A stretch of 64,000 nucleotides of DNA from Mycolicibacterium chlorophenolicum (GCF_001044235.1 NZ_JYNL01000069.1:377823-441822); one strand, 5' to 3'. Shown: positions 7,407-15,467, counted from the stretch's first letter. The notes: a model not told the origin generated them from the sequence alone. Numbers and translations are program-made.

Positions 7407-8615
7407 TCACCGGCGATCGCGAGAATGCGCAGGCCACCCGCAGTAGGCCTGTGCCAGATAACTGGACCCCGCGGCGGACTCCGCCAGCGCCGACAGCTCC
7501 CCGATCTGGCGCCGCACATCGAACGGCTCGGCGTCGGGCAGCCGGTGCAGCAGGGTCGTCATCCAGTACGAGAAGTACTGAGCCTTCCAGACGCGGGCCA
7601 GCGCCCGCTCGGAGTAGGCGTCCAACGCGTCGAGATCTCCGGAGCCGAGCGCGGTCTGGACCGCCTCGGCCAGCACCCGCACATCCGCCAACGCGAGGTT
7701 GAGCCCCTTGGCGCCCGTCGGCGGGACGGTGTGGGCGGCGTCCCCGGCCAGCGCCATCGCGCCGTAGCGCATCGGCTCCTGGACGAAGCTGCGGAACGGC
7801 AGCACCGATTTGTCGATGATGCGGCCCTCTTTGAGGGTGTGCCCGTTGGCCTGCAGCCGACTCTGCAGTTCGGTCCAGATCCGGTCGTCGCTCCACGCGT
7901 CGGGATCGTCGTCGGGTGCGCACTGGAAGTACATCCGCTGCAGCTGGGCCGTTCGCTGACTGATCAACGCGAAGCCCTGCTCGGAGTGGTTGTAGATGAG
8001 TTCGTCTGCGCTCGGCGGGGCTTCGCAGAGGATCCCGAACCAGGCGAACGGATATTCGCGGAAGAACTGGCGCCGCTGATCTTCGGGCACGGCGCGGCGA
8101 CAGACACTGCGGGATCCGTCGGCGCCGACCAGGATGTCGGCGCGTACCTCGTGCCGGGTGCCGTCGGCGTCGGTGAACGACATCGTGGGACGGCCGGTCA
8201 AATCGGCCACCGCCACCTCGGTGACGCCGAAGCGGACGTCGCCGCCGTCACGGGCGCGTACGTCGGCGAGATCGATGAAGATCTCGGTCTGCGGGTAGAG
8301 CCGCGTCGAGGATCCGCATCCGTCGGCGAAGTCGATCCGGTGCAGCGCGCCGCCGAAACCCAACTCGATGCCGTCGTGGCGGACGCCGTCGGTCAGCACC
8401 CGCGTCGAGGCGCCGCTGTCGACCAGGAGCCGGACGCTGTCCTCTTCGAGAATGCCTGCGCGGTGGGTCTCTTCGATCTCCCGGCGTGCGCGGAGGTCGA
8501 TGGCGACGGAGTCGATTCCGGCGAGATGCAGCAGGTGCGTCAGCATGAGGCCCGCGGGGCCGGCGCCGACGACGGCCACCTGGGTGCGGGTCACGGTCGG
8601 CGACGGGGAAGACAT
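7407..8615 (-). CDS. pobA: 4-hydroxybenzoate 3-monooxygenase (PobA-type flavoprotein)
   Basis: A 402-residue class A flavin monooxygenase, the usual PobA length of about 390-400. It shows the FAD dinucleotide loop VVGAGPAGLM (G17, G19, G22), the DG motif ADILVGADGSRS that contacts FAD and NAD(P)H, and the GDAAHTVPPTGAKGLNLALADV segment that binds the FAD ribitol and is characteristic of PobA. The enzyme hydroxylates 4-hydroxybenzoate to protocatechuate in the cytosol. The ATG at 8615 was chosen because extra upstream residues are not conserved in the family. Upstream are an IclR regulator and an aromatic-acid transporter in the same orientation, which supports the assignment. Confidence 0.88.
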   Translation of the reverse strand: MSSPSPTVTRTQVAVVGAGPAGLMLTHLLHLAGIDSVAIDLRARREIEETHRAGILEEDSVRLLVDSGASTRVLTDGVRHDGIELGFGGALHRIDFADGCGSSTRLYPQTEIFIDLADVRARDGGDVRFGVTEVAVADLTGRPTMSFTDADGTRHEVRADILVGADGSRSVCRRAVPEDQRRQFFREYPFAWFGILCEAPPSADELIYNHSEQGFALISQRTAQLQRMYFQCAPDDDPDAWSDDRIWTELQSRLQANGHTLKEGRIIDKSVLPFRSFVQEPMRYGAMALAGDAAHTVPPTGAKGLNLALADVRVLAEAVQTALGSGDLDALDAYSERALARVWKAQYFSYWMTTLLHRLPDAEPFDVRRQIGELSALAESAAGSSYLAQAYCGWPAHSRDRR

Positions 8616-8655
8616 GGTTCGAGCATCGCAACGCATCGTGACCCGGACCACTCTC

Positions 8656-8676
8656 GGCTTTCACTGACCGGAAGTC
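8656..8676 (-). promoter_or_regulatory. candidate IclR-type operator, pobA site
   Basis: A 21-base element sharing 16 positions with the element upstream of the transporter gene; both read GACTTCC at the minus-strand 5' end and AAGCC at the other, around a central TCA. It straddles the stop of the IclR gene and lies about 40 bases before the pobA start, where a regulator of pobA should bind. The flanking CCAC and TCGG bases also match the other site. Confidence 0.55.
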
Positions 8677-9437
8677 ATGCGCCGCTCGAGGTCGAGCGAG
8701 CGACCGATTCCCCCGGCGGCGACCCGAAGCGCCGCGGTCAACCGCGTCAGATGGGACTCGAGGCTGGGCACCACGATGCCGAGCGCGGCCACCACCGCAC
8801 CGTCGGCGACGATCGGGACGGCCAGCGAGCAGGCGCCCAGGCTCATCTCCTCACGGGTGACCGCGTAACCGTGCTCGCGGACCCGGGCGAGTTGACGGTT
8901 CATCCGTCCGGGCTGGGTGACGGTGTACGGCGTGACGGGCGGGAGGTCGGCCAGCACCCGGGTGATCACCGACTGCGGCGCATGCGCGAGCAGCACTTTG
9001 CCGACTCCTGTGGCGTGCAACGGGAGTCGCGAGCCGATCGAGCTGACGACGGGCACGGAGGCGTGGCCCATCAAGCGGTCGACGTAGAGCGCGGTCAGGT
9101 CGTCGCGCACGGCGAGGTGCACCGTCGCGTGCGTCGCGGCGTAGAGGTCGTGCAGGTACGGCGAGGCGATGTCGTGCAGTCCTCGCTGCACCGGCGCCAA
9201 CATGCCGACGTCCCAGAGTCGGCGCCCGACGACGTAGTGGCCGGCGGCATCTCGTGCCAGCGCACCCCAGGACACCAGTTCGGCGATCAGGCGGTGCGCG
9301 GTGGGACGCGGGAGGCCGGTGCGGTCCGACAGTTCGGTCAGCGTCAGCCGGCGGTGTTCCTCGTCGAAGGCGGCGAGCAGCGACAACGCCCGGCCGGCGA
9401 CCGTGACGGCGGGTTGTTGCGCGCGGCTGTCCCCCAT
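8661..9437 (-). CDS. IclR-family regulator (PobR/PcaR-like)
   Basis: A 258-residue protein with an N-terminal winged helix-turn-helix (RRLTLTELSDRTGLPRPTAH, about residues 30-60) and the C-terminal IclR effector domain (RLPLHATGVGKVLLAHAP, then REHGYAVTREEMSLGACSLA). IclR regulators of the PobR/PcaU/PcaR branch sense aromatic acids and usually activate their catabolic operons. The ATG begins one base after the stop of the transporter gene, so it is translationally coupled to it. Position between an aromatic-acid transporter and pobA points to 4-hydroxybenzoate as the likely ligand. Confidence 0.88.
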   Translation of the reverse strand: MGDSRAQQPAVTVAGRALSLLAAFDEEHRRLTLTELSDRTGLPRPTAHRLIAELVSWGALARDAAGHYVVGRRLWDVGMLAPVQRGLHDIASPYLHDLYAATHATVHLAVRDDLTALYVDRLMGHASVPVVSSIGSRLPLHATGVGKVLLAHAPQSVITRVLADLPPVTPYTVTQPGRMNRQLARVREHGYAVTREEMSLGACSLAVPIVADGAVVAALGIVVPSLESHLTRLTAALRVAAGGIGRSLDLERRMTSGQ

Positions 9438-9438
9438 C

Positions 9439-10671
9439 TCACGATGGTGCCATTGCGGCGGTGCGGTTCGCGGGCACGGTGGCGAGCGCGGCGATGGCCA
9501 GCAGGGCGGCCAGCGCGAACGCGTAGAACCCCCACGGGTAGGCGATGCCGAGGCTGACCAGGGCCCCGCCGAGGAACGGCCCGACGATGGCGCCGACGCG
9601 GCCCACACCGGCCGCCAATCCCAGTGCGGTGCCGCGGATTTCGGGCGGGTAGAGCTCGCTGACGAACGCGTACACCAGCACCTGGGCGCTGAACACGAAG
9701 ATGCCGGCCAACAGCACTGCGGCGTAGACGATCACGGTGTTGCCGATCTTGATGGACAGCAGCGCCAGCGCCACCGCGGCGACACCGAACCAGAGCAGGA
9801 CGGTGGGTTTGTTGCCCTTGCGGTCCGAGATCAGGCCCGCGATCAGCAGACCGATGACCGCACCGACATTGAGGGTCAGCAGCAGCGCGATACCGCCCTG
9901 GATGGAGTAACCGGCGGCGCCCATGATCGAGGGCAGCCAGGTGTTGAGACCGTAGACCAGCAACAGGCCCATGAACGAGGCCGTCCACAGCCCGATGCTG
10001 ACGGCGAGGTAGCGCCCGCGGACCACGTCGCGCGGCCGGTTGACCTTCTCGGCGGACTGGCTGGCGCGGGCGGCCAGGAAGGTCTCCGACTCCGGCAGCT
10101 TCCACCACATCAGCGGGAGCACGGCCAGGCCGGCGAGGCCGCCGACGACGAACATCGACTCCCAGCCGATCGACGTGATGAGCAGCAGACCGAGGATGGC
10201 GGTGATCACCGCGCCGACGTGATAGCCGGTCATCAGCCGGGTCATCGCCGTGCCGGAACGGCCCTGCGCGGCGTGCTCGCTCATGTACGCCAGCGCGGTC
10301 GGCAGGCACGCGCCGAGGCCCAGCCCGGCGACCACGCGGAACACGATGAACCAGAGGATCGTCGGCGCGACCGCCGTGAGCAGGGTGCACACCGAGAACA
10401 GCGCGATGCAGGTCAGCAGCGTGCTGCGCCGGCCGAACCGGTCGGTGAGAGGGCCGACGGCGACGGCGCCCAGGCCGACGCCGGCCAATCCGAGCGTCGA
10501 GGCGAGCGTCAGCGATTCATTGGTGAAGCCGAGTGCGGACTGTTTGGCCAGCGTGGGGATGACGGCGCCGAGGACGACGAGGTCGTAACCGTCCAGGGCG
10601 ACCGCGAGCCAGCAGAGCACGACGGGCCATCTCGAGCGTCGTGGCGTCCGGGACGTGGATTCGAGGGACAT
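9439..10671 (-). CDS. aromatic acid:H+ symporter, MFS (PcaK/BenK-like)
   Basis: A 410-residue protein with 12 membrane helices. Helix 1 contains LDGYDLVVLGAV, the aspartate motif of the aromatic acid:H+ symporter family, and the loop between helices 2 and 3 has GPLTDRFGRRS, the general MFS signature. It probably imports 4-hydroxybenzoate or protocatechuate with protons. It is first in a three-gene run followed by the IclR regulator and pobA, and a candidate operator lies just upstream. The ATG at MSLESTSRTP was preferred to an earlier in-frame codon because family members start shortly before helix 1. Confidence 0.88.
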   Translation of the reverse strand: MSLESTSRTPRRSRWPVVLCWLAVALDGYDLVVLGAVIPTLAKQSALGFTNESLTLASTLGLAGVGLGAVAVGPLTDRFGRRSTLLTCIALFSVCTLLTAVAPTILWFIVFRVVAGLGLGACLPTALAYMSEHAAQGRSGTAMTRLMTGYHVGAVITAILGLLLITSIGWESMFVVGGLAGLAVLPLMWWKLPESETFLAARASQSAEKVNRPRDVVRGRYLAVSIGLWTASFMGLLLVYGLNTWLPSIMGAAGYSIQGGIALLLTLNVGAVIGLLIAGLISDRKGNKPTVLLWFGVAAVALALLSIKIGNTVIVYAAVLLAGIFVFSAQVLVYAFVSELYPPEIRGTALGLAAGVGRVGAIVGPFLGGALVSLGIAYPWGFYAFALAALLAIAALATVPANRTAAMAPS

Positions 10672-10711
10672 GCCTGTACGCAAGCAGGATCGTGTGACGG
10701 GGGCCACGTTC

Positions 10712-10732
10712 GGCTTCCGTTGAATGGAAGTC
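10712..10732 (-). promoter_or_regulatory. candidate IclR-type operator, transporter site
   Basis: Contains the near-perfect palindrome CTTCCGTTGAATGGAAG (arms CTTCC and GGAAG). It lies about 40 bases upstream of the aromatic-acid transporter start, the same distance as the sister element before pobA, with which it shares 16 of 21 positions. Confidence 0.6.
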
Positions 10733-10819
10733 TGCGTCTGATGCCGTCCACGCGCGGACGGTCTGCGGGAGAGGCCTCGGTGAGACGCCGCGACTCTGGG
10801 GCCTGCCGACCACAGCGTC

Positions 10820-10825
10820 TAGGCT
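10820..10825 (+). promoter_or_regulatory. -10 element (TAGGCT) for a leaderless GIY-YIG transcript
   Basis: TAGGCT fits the mycobacterial TANNNT -10 pattern and ends seven bases before the ATG at 10833, placing the transcription start on the start codon itself. This favours the 10833 ATG over the in-frame one four codons later. Confidence 0.5.
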
Positions 10826-10832
10826 GGGCAGC

Positions 10833-11465
10833 ATGGCTGGCAGGATGTCCGAGAGGCGCAACGCGGACGTTGTCGCGAATTTTTTTGCGGCACAACGTTA
10901 CACACGCGAAGAGGTGTTCTCCGAATCCGACCCCGTTCCCGCGCAGGCGGGGGCGCACGGATGGTGGTTCCGGGAGATCCCCGGTGGCCTCGACACGTCG
11001 GGCTGCGAAGAGCGTGACGGCTGGACCCTGCTCTATGTCGGCGTGAGCCCTGGCCCGCCACGGGCCGACGGTAAACCGCAGACCCCGCAGGACCTCCGTA
11101 AACGCATTCGCTACCACTTCGGTGCGGGCAATGCCGGAGCCGACGGTTCGACGCTGCGCAAATCGTTGGGGGTGCTGCTCGGCGGCGAACTGGGTTTCGC
11201 GCTGCGCCGGGTCGGTTCCGGTAAGCGCCAGACCTTCGCCGGCGGTGAAGCGATCCTGACCCGGTGGATGGCCGAGAACGCTGCGGTGTCGTGGGTGCTC
11301 CACCCGGAACCCTGGCACCTCGAAGCAAAGTTGATCAAAGCGCTCCAGCTGCCTCTGAACTTTCAGGACAACGAGCGCAACGCCTTCGCCCCCGAGTTGA
11401 AGAGGTTGCGCCGGGAGGCGGGGGTCAAAGCGGGCAAGATGCGGGTTCTCGCCGAGTGGTCCTGA
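10833..11465 (+). CDS. GIY-YIG nuclease family protein
   Basis: A 210-residue protein with a GIY-YIG-type core: LLYVGVSP (residues 67-73, in place of GIY...YIG), LRKRIRYH with the catalytic-type Arg (about 88-95), the STLRKSLGVLL helix, and the PEPWHLEAKLIKAL helix (158-171) carrying the metal-binding type Glu. The ending LNFQDNERN resembles the conserved Asn of the family. Homologues in actinobacteria are about this size and of unknown function; a nuclease role is inferred from the fold. It stands alone between the pob operon and a converging secreted-protein gene. A short relic of a similar gene lies about 3.5 kb away. Confidence 0.75.
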   Translation: MAGRMSERRNADVVANFFAAQRYTREEVFSESDPVPAQAGAHGWWFREIPGGLDTSGCEERDGWTLLYVGVSPGPPRADGKPQTPQDLRKRIRYHFGAGNAGADGSTLRKSLGVLLGGELGFALRRVGSGKRQTFAGGEAILTRWMAENAAVSWVLHPEPWHLEAKLIKALQLPLNFQDNERNAFAPELKRLRREAGVKAGKMRVLAEWS

Positions 11466-11487
11466 TGCACAACGTCATTCAGAGCAC

Positions 11488-12171
11488 TCAGAACTTGTCC
11501 AGTCGCGCCAGCTGAGCTCGGTACAGAGCAGGCAGCTTCGCCGCGAGGGCCGGATCGAAGTCACCGTGCGGTCCGGGCGTGTACTCCGCGGTCACCAGTA
11601 TTCCGCGATGAGTGCCCACGATCATGGCGATATCCCACGCGAGGGATTGCGTGGCCGTCGTGGTTCTCGTGTGCATCTGCACGCTGATCGCCTCAGGCGG
11701 GATCGGACCGAACTGGGCAGCGTCCAGGCGGGTCGTGGAACGCAGGGCCGGCGTGGTCATGGAGAACGTCGCGCATTTCTCGACGAGACCGGCCACGTCG
11801 ACGGGGCGCGGCGTCAGAGCCAGCTCGACACCGATCGCGGCCCCGTTGGCAGAGCGCAGAGCCAGCACCTTCTGTGTGGCCTCCCCCTCGGATTGAAAGA
11901 TGCCACACTCCGGCGGGGTGACGGGGGCAGGACCACCCTGCGGTGCGCCGATGATGGTGCCCCATCGCGCGCCGGGTAACGCGGGCACCGTGCGCTGGTC
12001 GACCGGCATCTTCTCGGTGAGGTAGTAGAGGTCGGGCAGCACCGGCGGGCCGGCACGCCGTTCCACCCGAACGTGGAGGCTGAGCAGGACAACGATCCCG
12101 GCCAGCGCCGTCACCAAGTTGAATGCGGCAAGAGATGCGCGCAGGCGGTGTCGGATCCGGGGCTGTCCCAC
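11488..12171 (-). CDS. membrane-anchored extracytoplasmic protein (DUF5642-like, tentative)
   Basis: A 227-residue protein with one N-terminal membrane helix (AAFNLVTALAGIVVLLSLHV, about 15-34) and no lipobox, followed by an extracytoplasmic domain. Cysteines at PPECGIF and VEKCATFS probably form a disulfide. The overall pattern, with a Pro-rich entry, the PPEC motif and a repeated beta-alpha layout, resembles mycobacterial secreted sensor-like domains such as DUF5642 or the PknH extracellular family. The downstream end converges on the GIY-YIG gene. Function unknown. Confidence 0.6.
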   Translation of the reverse strand: MGQPRIRHRLRASLAAFNLVTALAGIVVLLSLHVRVERRAGPPVLPDLYYLTEKMPVDQRTVPALPGARWGTIIGAPQGGPAPVTPPECGIFQSEGEATQKVLALRSANGAAIGVELALTPRPVDVAGLVEKCATFSMTTPALRSTTRLDAAQFGPIPPEAISVQMHTRTTTATQSLAWDIAMIVGTHRGILVTAEYTPGPHGDFDPALAAKLPALYRAQLARLDKF

Positions 12172-12240
12172 GCACCGTATTCGTCGCGGAGCGGGGTTCG
12201 GACTGTGGGTCGCAGGCGTTCGATGACCAGATCGGTCGGG

Positions 12241-12969
12241 TCAGTGCCGGCGATCGAGGGTTGCGGTCAGCCCCGCCAGGAGAAGGTCGAGGCCGCGGTC
12301 GAGTTCAGCGGCACCTTCGTACGAGGCGAGCACCGGTGCCAGCTCACGCAGGTGGCGGAACTCGGCCAGCGGGAGTCGGTGCAGACCCAGGCGCAGAACA
12401 TGATCGGTTTCCTCGGGCCGTTCGACGATCTCCTGCAGCTCGTCCAGGATGTGGCCGTGCAGGTAACCGAAGAGGACGCGGTAGATGTGCAGGGCGTCGA
12501 CTCCGGTGAAACCCGCGGTGATGAGCAGGGCCAGAACGCCTTCCAGCGGCCGGAGCGTTCCTGCGGGCCGCTGCCCGAGGGGAGTGGCGAGGGGCCGGGT
12601 CACCAGCAGCGGGACCGCATTGGGATGGGCGAGCGCCAGCCGGCGGAAATCGTGAGCAACGAGGCGTAACTGGTTGACCCAGTCGGGATCGGCGCTGTCC
12701 ACGGTGAGTTGACTCAGGATGAGCTCGGCGACCCCGTCGAGAACGGCGCCCTTGTTGGGAACGTGGCGGTACAGCACCGTCGGGTCGCGCCCCAGCGCTT
12801 CGCTGAGGCGACGCATGGACAGTCCGCTCTCTCCGTCGCGGTCGAGGATCACCAAGGCGGTTCGGAGGATCAGAGACCGCGAAATCGTGGTGTCCCGGCG
12901 GTCGGCCGGAGCCGCGGAAGCACCCTCGCCGTCGGGCATGCTCATGACGCCGTCTGTCGGTGCGGTCAT
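12241..12969 (-). CDS. TetR-family repressor
   Basis: A 242-residue regulator. After a 28-residue disordered lead, the DNA-binding domain spans about 30-80 (ILRTALVILDRDGESGLSMR, then RLSEALGRDPTVLYRHVPNK). The C-terminal part looks like the TetR_C ligand domain. It is transcribed away from a small membrane-protein gene, and the space between them contains an extended palindrome array that is probably its operator. Regulators of this layout usually repress themselves and the divergent gene; ligand unknown. Confidence 0.85.
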   Translation of the reverse strand: MTAPTDGVMSMPDGEGASAAPADRRDTTISRSLILRTALVILDRDGESGLSMRRLSEALGRDPTVLYRHVPNKGAVLDGVAELILSQLTVDSADPDWVNQLRLVAHDFRRLALAHPNAVPLLVTRPLATPLGQRPAGTLRPLEGVLALLITAGFTGVDALHIYRVLFGYLHGHILDELQEIVERPEETDHVLRLGLHRLPLAEFRHLRELAPVLASYEGAAELDRGLDLLLAGLTATLDRRH

Positions 12970-12998
12970 GTGCCGGTCTCCTGTCTAGTTCACGGTCC

Positions 12999-13039
12999 GT
13001 CAACACCATAGATCAACGGCGTTGGCCAACGGTGTTGAC
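12999..13039. promoter_or_regulatory. palindromic operator region between TetR gene and membrane-protein gene
   Basis: Outer arms GTCAACACC and GGTGTTGAC are exact complements. Inside them CAACGGCGTTG (13014-13024) and CAACGGTGTTG (13028-13038) form two near-identical palindromic units 14 bases apart, joined by GTTGGCCAAC. This tandem layout would suit two repressor dimers. A weak SigF-like promoter (GTTG-N15-GGGTG, 13034-13057) overlaps its right edge. Confidence 0.7.
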
Positions 13040-13090
13040 ACCCGATCGGGACGGGTGTGTACTGGACCTCTACAGATTTCGAGGCACCCC

Positions 13091-13537
13091 ATGATCGTCA
13101 TCATCGGTTTGATCCTTCTCGGGGCCGCAGCGATCGTCGGCACCGTCGGGGTCCTGAGCAATGCCGGTCCGACACATCAGTTGACCGAAACGTTCTCCGT
13201 CTTCGGCTACCACGTCACGGGTTCGACCGGAACGCTGCTCCTGTTCGGGATGGTCGTCGGGGCGGTGGCGGCGGTCGGCCTCGGAATCCTGTTGGCGGGT
13301 GCACGCCGCACTGCCGAGCGAGGGCGAGACGCCCGTCGTCTACTCGCCCGGTCGCAGCGGGAGAACGCATTCATCAACCGCGACAGAGCCAACCTCCTCG
13401 ACGGCCACCAGCCCGCCGCTGCGCCGACCTCCCACGCGGCCGAACCGGACATCTCCGGAAGCTCGCCGCGCGGCAACGGTTTACGACGTCGGTGGGGTGG
13501 TCGAAGCCGTGCCGCAACCGTCGACCAGACGCGCTAG
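13091..13537 (+). CDS. small two-helix membrane protein
   Basis: 148 residues from the ATG preceded by a GAGG box. Two membrane helices (IVIIGLILLGAAAIVGTVGV at 2-21 and TLLLFGMVVGAVAAVGLGIL at about 47-66) are joined by a short outer loop (HQLTETFSVFGYHVTGS). A basic cytoplasmic tail of ~80 residues (RRTAERGRDARRLLARSQRE, ending with an Arg-rich region) follows. Similar proteins occur beside CsbD-type genes in mycobacteria. It is divergent from the TetR gene across the palindrome array, hence probably its target. Function unknown; a membrane stress role is inferred from context. Confidence 0.65.
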   Translation: MIVIIGLILLGAAAIVGTVGVLSNAGPTHQLTETFSVFGYHVTGSTGTLLLFGMVVGAVAAVGLGILLAGARRTAERGRDARRLLARSQRENAFINRDRANLLDGHQPAAAPTSHAAEPDISGSSPRGNGLRRRWGGRSRAATVDQTR

Positions 13538-13599
13538 GCGTCTCGCGGCCCATCGGCTGCGGATGACCACACAGACCCCGAATAATCGAAGGAGCCGAC

Positions 13600-13773
13600 A
13601 TGACCATCGGTAAGACGATCGCTCATCAGGCCGAAGCCACACGCGGCGCCGTCAAGAAGATCTTCGGCCGCGCCACCGGAAACACCCGCCTTCGCACCGA
13701 GGGGCGCGTGGAACAAGCCAAAGGCAATGCCAAACAGTCAGGCGAGAAGTTCAAAGACGTGTTCAGGCGCTGA
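13600..13773 (+). CDS. CsbD-like stress protein, 57 aa
   Basis: The ATG follows AAGGAGCCGAC. The 57-residue product (MTIGKTIAHQAEATRGAVKK, then EGRVEQAKGNAKQSGEKFKD) has the repeated G-x-x-K/Q-G-x-x-K pattern of the CsbD family, small hydrophilic proteins induced by general stress in many bacteria, with unknown biochemical role. It lies 62 bases after the membrane-protein gene in the same direction and is probably cotranscribed. Confidence 0.8.
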   Translation: MTIGKTIAHQAEATRGAVKKIFGRATGNTRLRTEGRVEQAKGNAKQSGEKFKDVFRR

Positions 13774-13881
13774 CAGCCCCGCTGCAGAGCGGTCCTCACG
13801 TGGTGTGCGCCACGAAAATCGTTGCGCAGCTTTGTCTTGCACGCTGACCTCCATCGACTATCCAACTGAAGGAAACCCATC

Positions 13882-14292
13882 ATGACCACCAACACGATTG
13901 TCTTGATCGTCGTCGTCGTCCTCATAGCGCTGTTGCTCATCGCCGCCCTCGCCTGGGTGGCCCGCAACAAGCGCAACCAGCACCGCCATACCGAAGCCGA
14001 ATCCATCCGCGGCGAGGCCAGGGACGAGAGTCGTCACGTCGCCCAGCGGGAAGCCCGCGCCGAGGAGACCGCAGCCAAAGCACGCGCCGCCCAGGCCGAG
14101 GCCGACATCAGAACTGCGCAGGCCAAAGGTCTGCAACAGGAGGCCGCCGGCCATGAACGCGAGGCCGTCAGCTCACGCAACGACCTCAACGAAAAGTTCG
14201 ATCGCGCAGACACCCTCGATCCGGCCACCCCGTCCCCGCAGAGCAGCCCGACCGCTGACAGCACGCAGCAACCGACAGCCGGGACCCGATGA
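13882..14292 (+). CDS. single-span membrane protein with charged coiled coil
   Basis: 136 residues, start after TGAAGGAAACCCATC. One N-terminal helix (TIVLIVVVVLIALLLIAALA, 5-24) is followed by a highly charged, Ala/Glu/Arg-rich segment (about 35-105) that should form a long cytoplasmic coiled coil, then a Pro/Ser/Thr-rich tail. Such proteins accompany CsbD-like genes in mycobacteria. The stop overlaps the next start (ATGA), so the next gene is translationally coupled. No enzymatic motif is seen. Confidence 0.7.
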   Translation: MTTNTIVLIVVVVLIALLLIAALAWVARNKRNQHRHTEAESIRGEARDESRHVAQREARAEETAAKARAAQAEADIRTAQAKGLQQEAAGHEREAVSSRNDLNEKFDRADTLDPATPSPQSSPTADSTQQPTAGTR

Positions 14293-14738
14293 AGCCGGCG
14301 CATTCCGACACTCTGGTCCCGACGGTGCGTCCGGCAACACACCTGTCGATCGTCGAAATCGAACTGCCGCAACAGGATGGTCACCGCTACGACGTCACAC
14401 TGCGGCTGTGCCGACCGTTGACACGCCACGAGAGCCATGAACTGGTCGCTCACCGATCGATCGGGCTGGAAGTCTCCCCCGACGACCCGTCACGACTGAT
14501 CGCGACGCGCACCACCGTCGAGGAGGTCTGCGACCGGCTGCCGGAGTTTCACGAACTCCTCGGCGAGGCCGCAGACGTTGGCCGGGCGGCTCAAGATGCT
14601 GCTACGCGCGCCCGAAACGTCCACGACGTGGAGCAAGCGCGACGGCAGCATCTGGTCGACGACGCGAACGCCAGCCTGCGCGCATGCCCGCACACTCATG
14701 ATGCGGCGCCCCGGTCGACTCACACGATTGCGCTCTGA
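14289..14738 (+). CDS. hypothetical protein coupled to the coiled-coil protein
   Basis: 149 residues with no membrane helix. The N-terminal half (HLSIVEIELPQQDGHRYDVT, then LTRHESHELVAHRSIGLEVS) looks like a small alpha/beta fold. The C-terminal half is Ala/Arg/His-rich and probably helical, then disordered. The ATG overlaps the stop of the preceding gene by four bases. No family is recognised. Codon usage matches the neighbours, so the frame is probably real, but the low-complexity end lowers confidence. Confidence 0.5.
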   Translation: MKPAHSDTLVPTVRPATHLSIVEIELPQQDGHRYDVTLRLCRPLTRHESHELVAHRSIGLEVSPDDPSRLIATRTTVEEVCDRLPEFHELLGEAADVGRAAQDAATRARNVHDVEQARRQHLVDDANASLRACPHTHDAAPRSTHTIAL

Positions 14739-15018
14739 CGCGCCGCACGGCAATTTTCGTGACCGGCAGCCTCTTCACCTGGTGAATCCCGGAGACGCTG
14801 TCGCGGAGTAGTCACGGTGACGCCGGAACAGGTGGCTGACCTGCCATTATCGTGAGGCGGGTAGCGGGATGTGTTTGCGTAAGCAAGTGCCTCGTTGATG
14901 GGAACTACGCCGGCGGTGCGATTTACGGCTGTCGACTTCGCCAAGAGGTTGGCGACGGGGAATCTGGTACCTATCCTGAATCGGCGGGCCGGACGCCGCC
15001 GACCGGGTGGGAGCAGAT

Positions 15019-15426
15019 ATGAATACATTCGCAGCACGACTGAACCGACTCTTCGAGACGGTGTATCCGCCAGGGCGCGGACCGCACACCTCGGCCGAAG
15101 TCGTCGCGGCGCTGAAGGCTGAAGGCCTGACGATGTCGGCTCCGTACCTGTCGCAGCTGCGATCGGGAACCCGGACCAATCCGTCCCCCACGACCATGGC
15201 CGCGTTGGCCAACTTCTTCCGGATCAGACCTGCCTTCTTCACCGATGACTCCTACTACGCGAAGCTCGACCAAGAGTTGACCCTGCTGGCCGGCCTGCGC
15301 GACGAAGGTGTCCGCCGGGTGGCGGCACGGACGATCGGACTGTCACCCCAGGCGCAGCGCGATGTCGCGGACACCGTCGACGAATTGCGGCGCAGGGAGC
15401 ACCTCGCCGACGATCCCGTCGCTTGA
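15019..15426 (+). CDS. EspR paralogue (nucleoid-associated regulator)
   Basis: 135 residues, close to EspR length (132 in M. tuberculosis). The N-terminus is nearly that of EspR: MNTFAARLNRLFETVYPPGR, GPHTSAEVVAALKAEGLTMS, APYLSQLRSGTRTNPSPTTM, followed by the LANFFRIRPAFFTDDSYY segment. EspR is a helix-turn-helix protein that dimerises through its C-terminal domain, bridges distant DNA sites and controls cell-wall and ESX-1 genes. Here the recognition region is kept but the C-terminal half (RRVAARTIGLSPQAQRDVAD) diverges, so this is a paralogue. The ATG at 15019 follows GGTGGGAGC and matches the family start; a GTG four codons upstream is less likely. The next gene begins at or just after its stop, so it may be cotranscribed with that surface protein. 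Confidence 0.85.
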   Translation: MNTFAARLNRLFETVYPPGRGPHTSAEVVAALKAEGLTMSAPYLSQLRSGTRTNPSPTTMAALANFFRIRPAFFTDDSYYAKLDQELTLLAGLRDEGVRRVAARTIGLSPQAQRDVADTVDELRRREHLADDPVA

Positions 15427-15467
15427 TCGGGCCCTCCTCGAGCCACGCACGGGATCTGGATGAAGCG

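Noticed and set aside
7350..9557. A long plus-strand open frame antisense to pobA and the IclR gene
   Set aside because: Its translation is rich in Arg, Gly, His and Gln without motifs, as expected for the antisense of GC-rich genes; the minus strand carries clear PobA and IclR motifs.
13600..13773. SigF promoter directly before the CsbD-like gene
   Set aside because: GTTT occurs inside the preceding gene but the spacing to a GGGTA-like element is wrong; cotranscription with the upstream membrane-protein gene is more likely.
14739..15018. Small RNA or SigF promoter upstream of the EspR paralogue
   Set aside because: GTTTGCG is present but there is no GGGTA at the right distance, and no stable hairpin or small coding frame stood out in the 280 bases.
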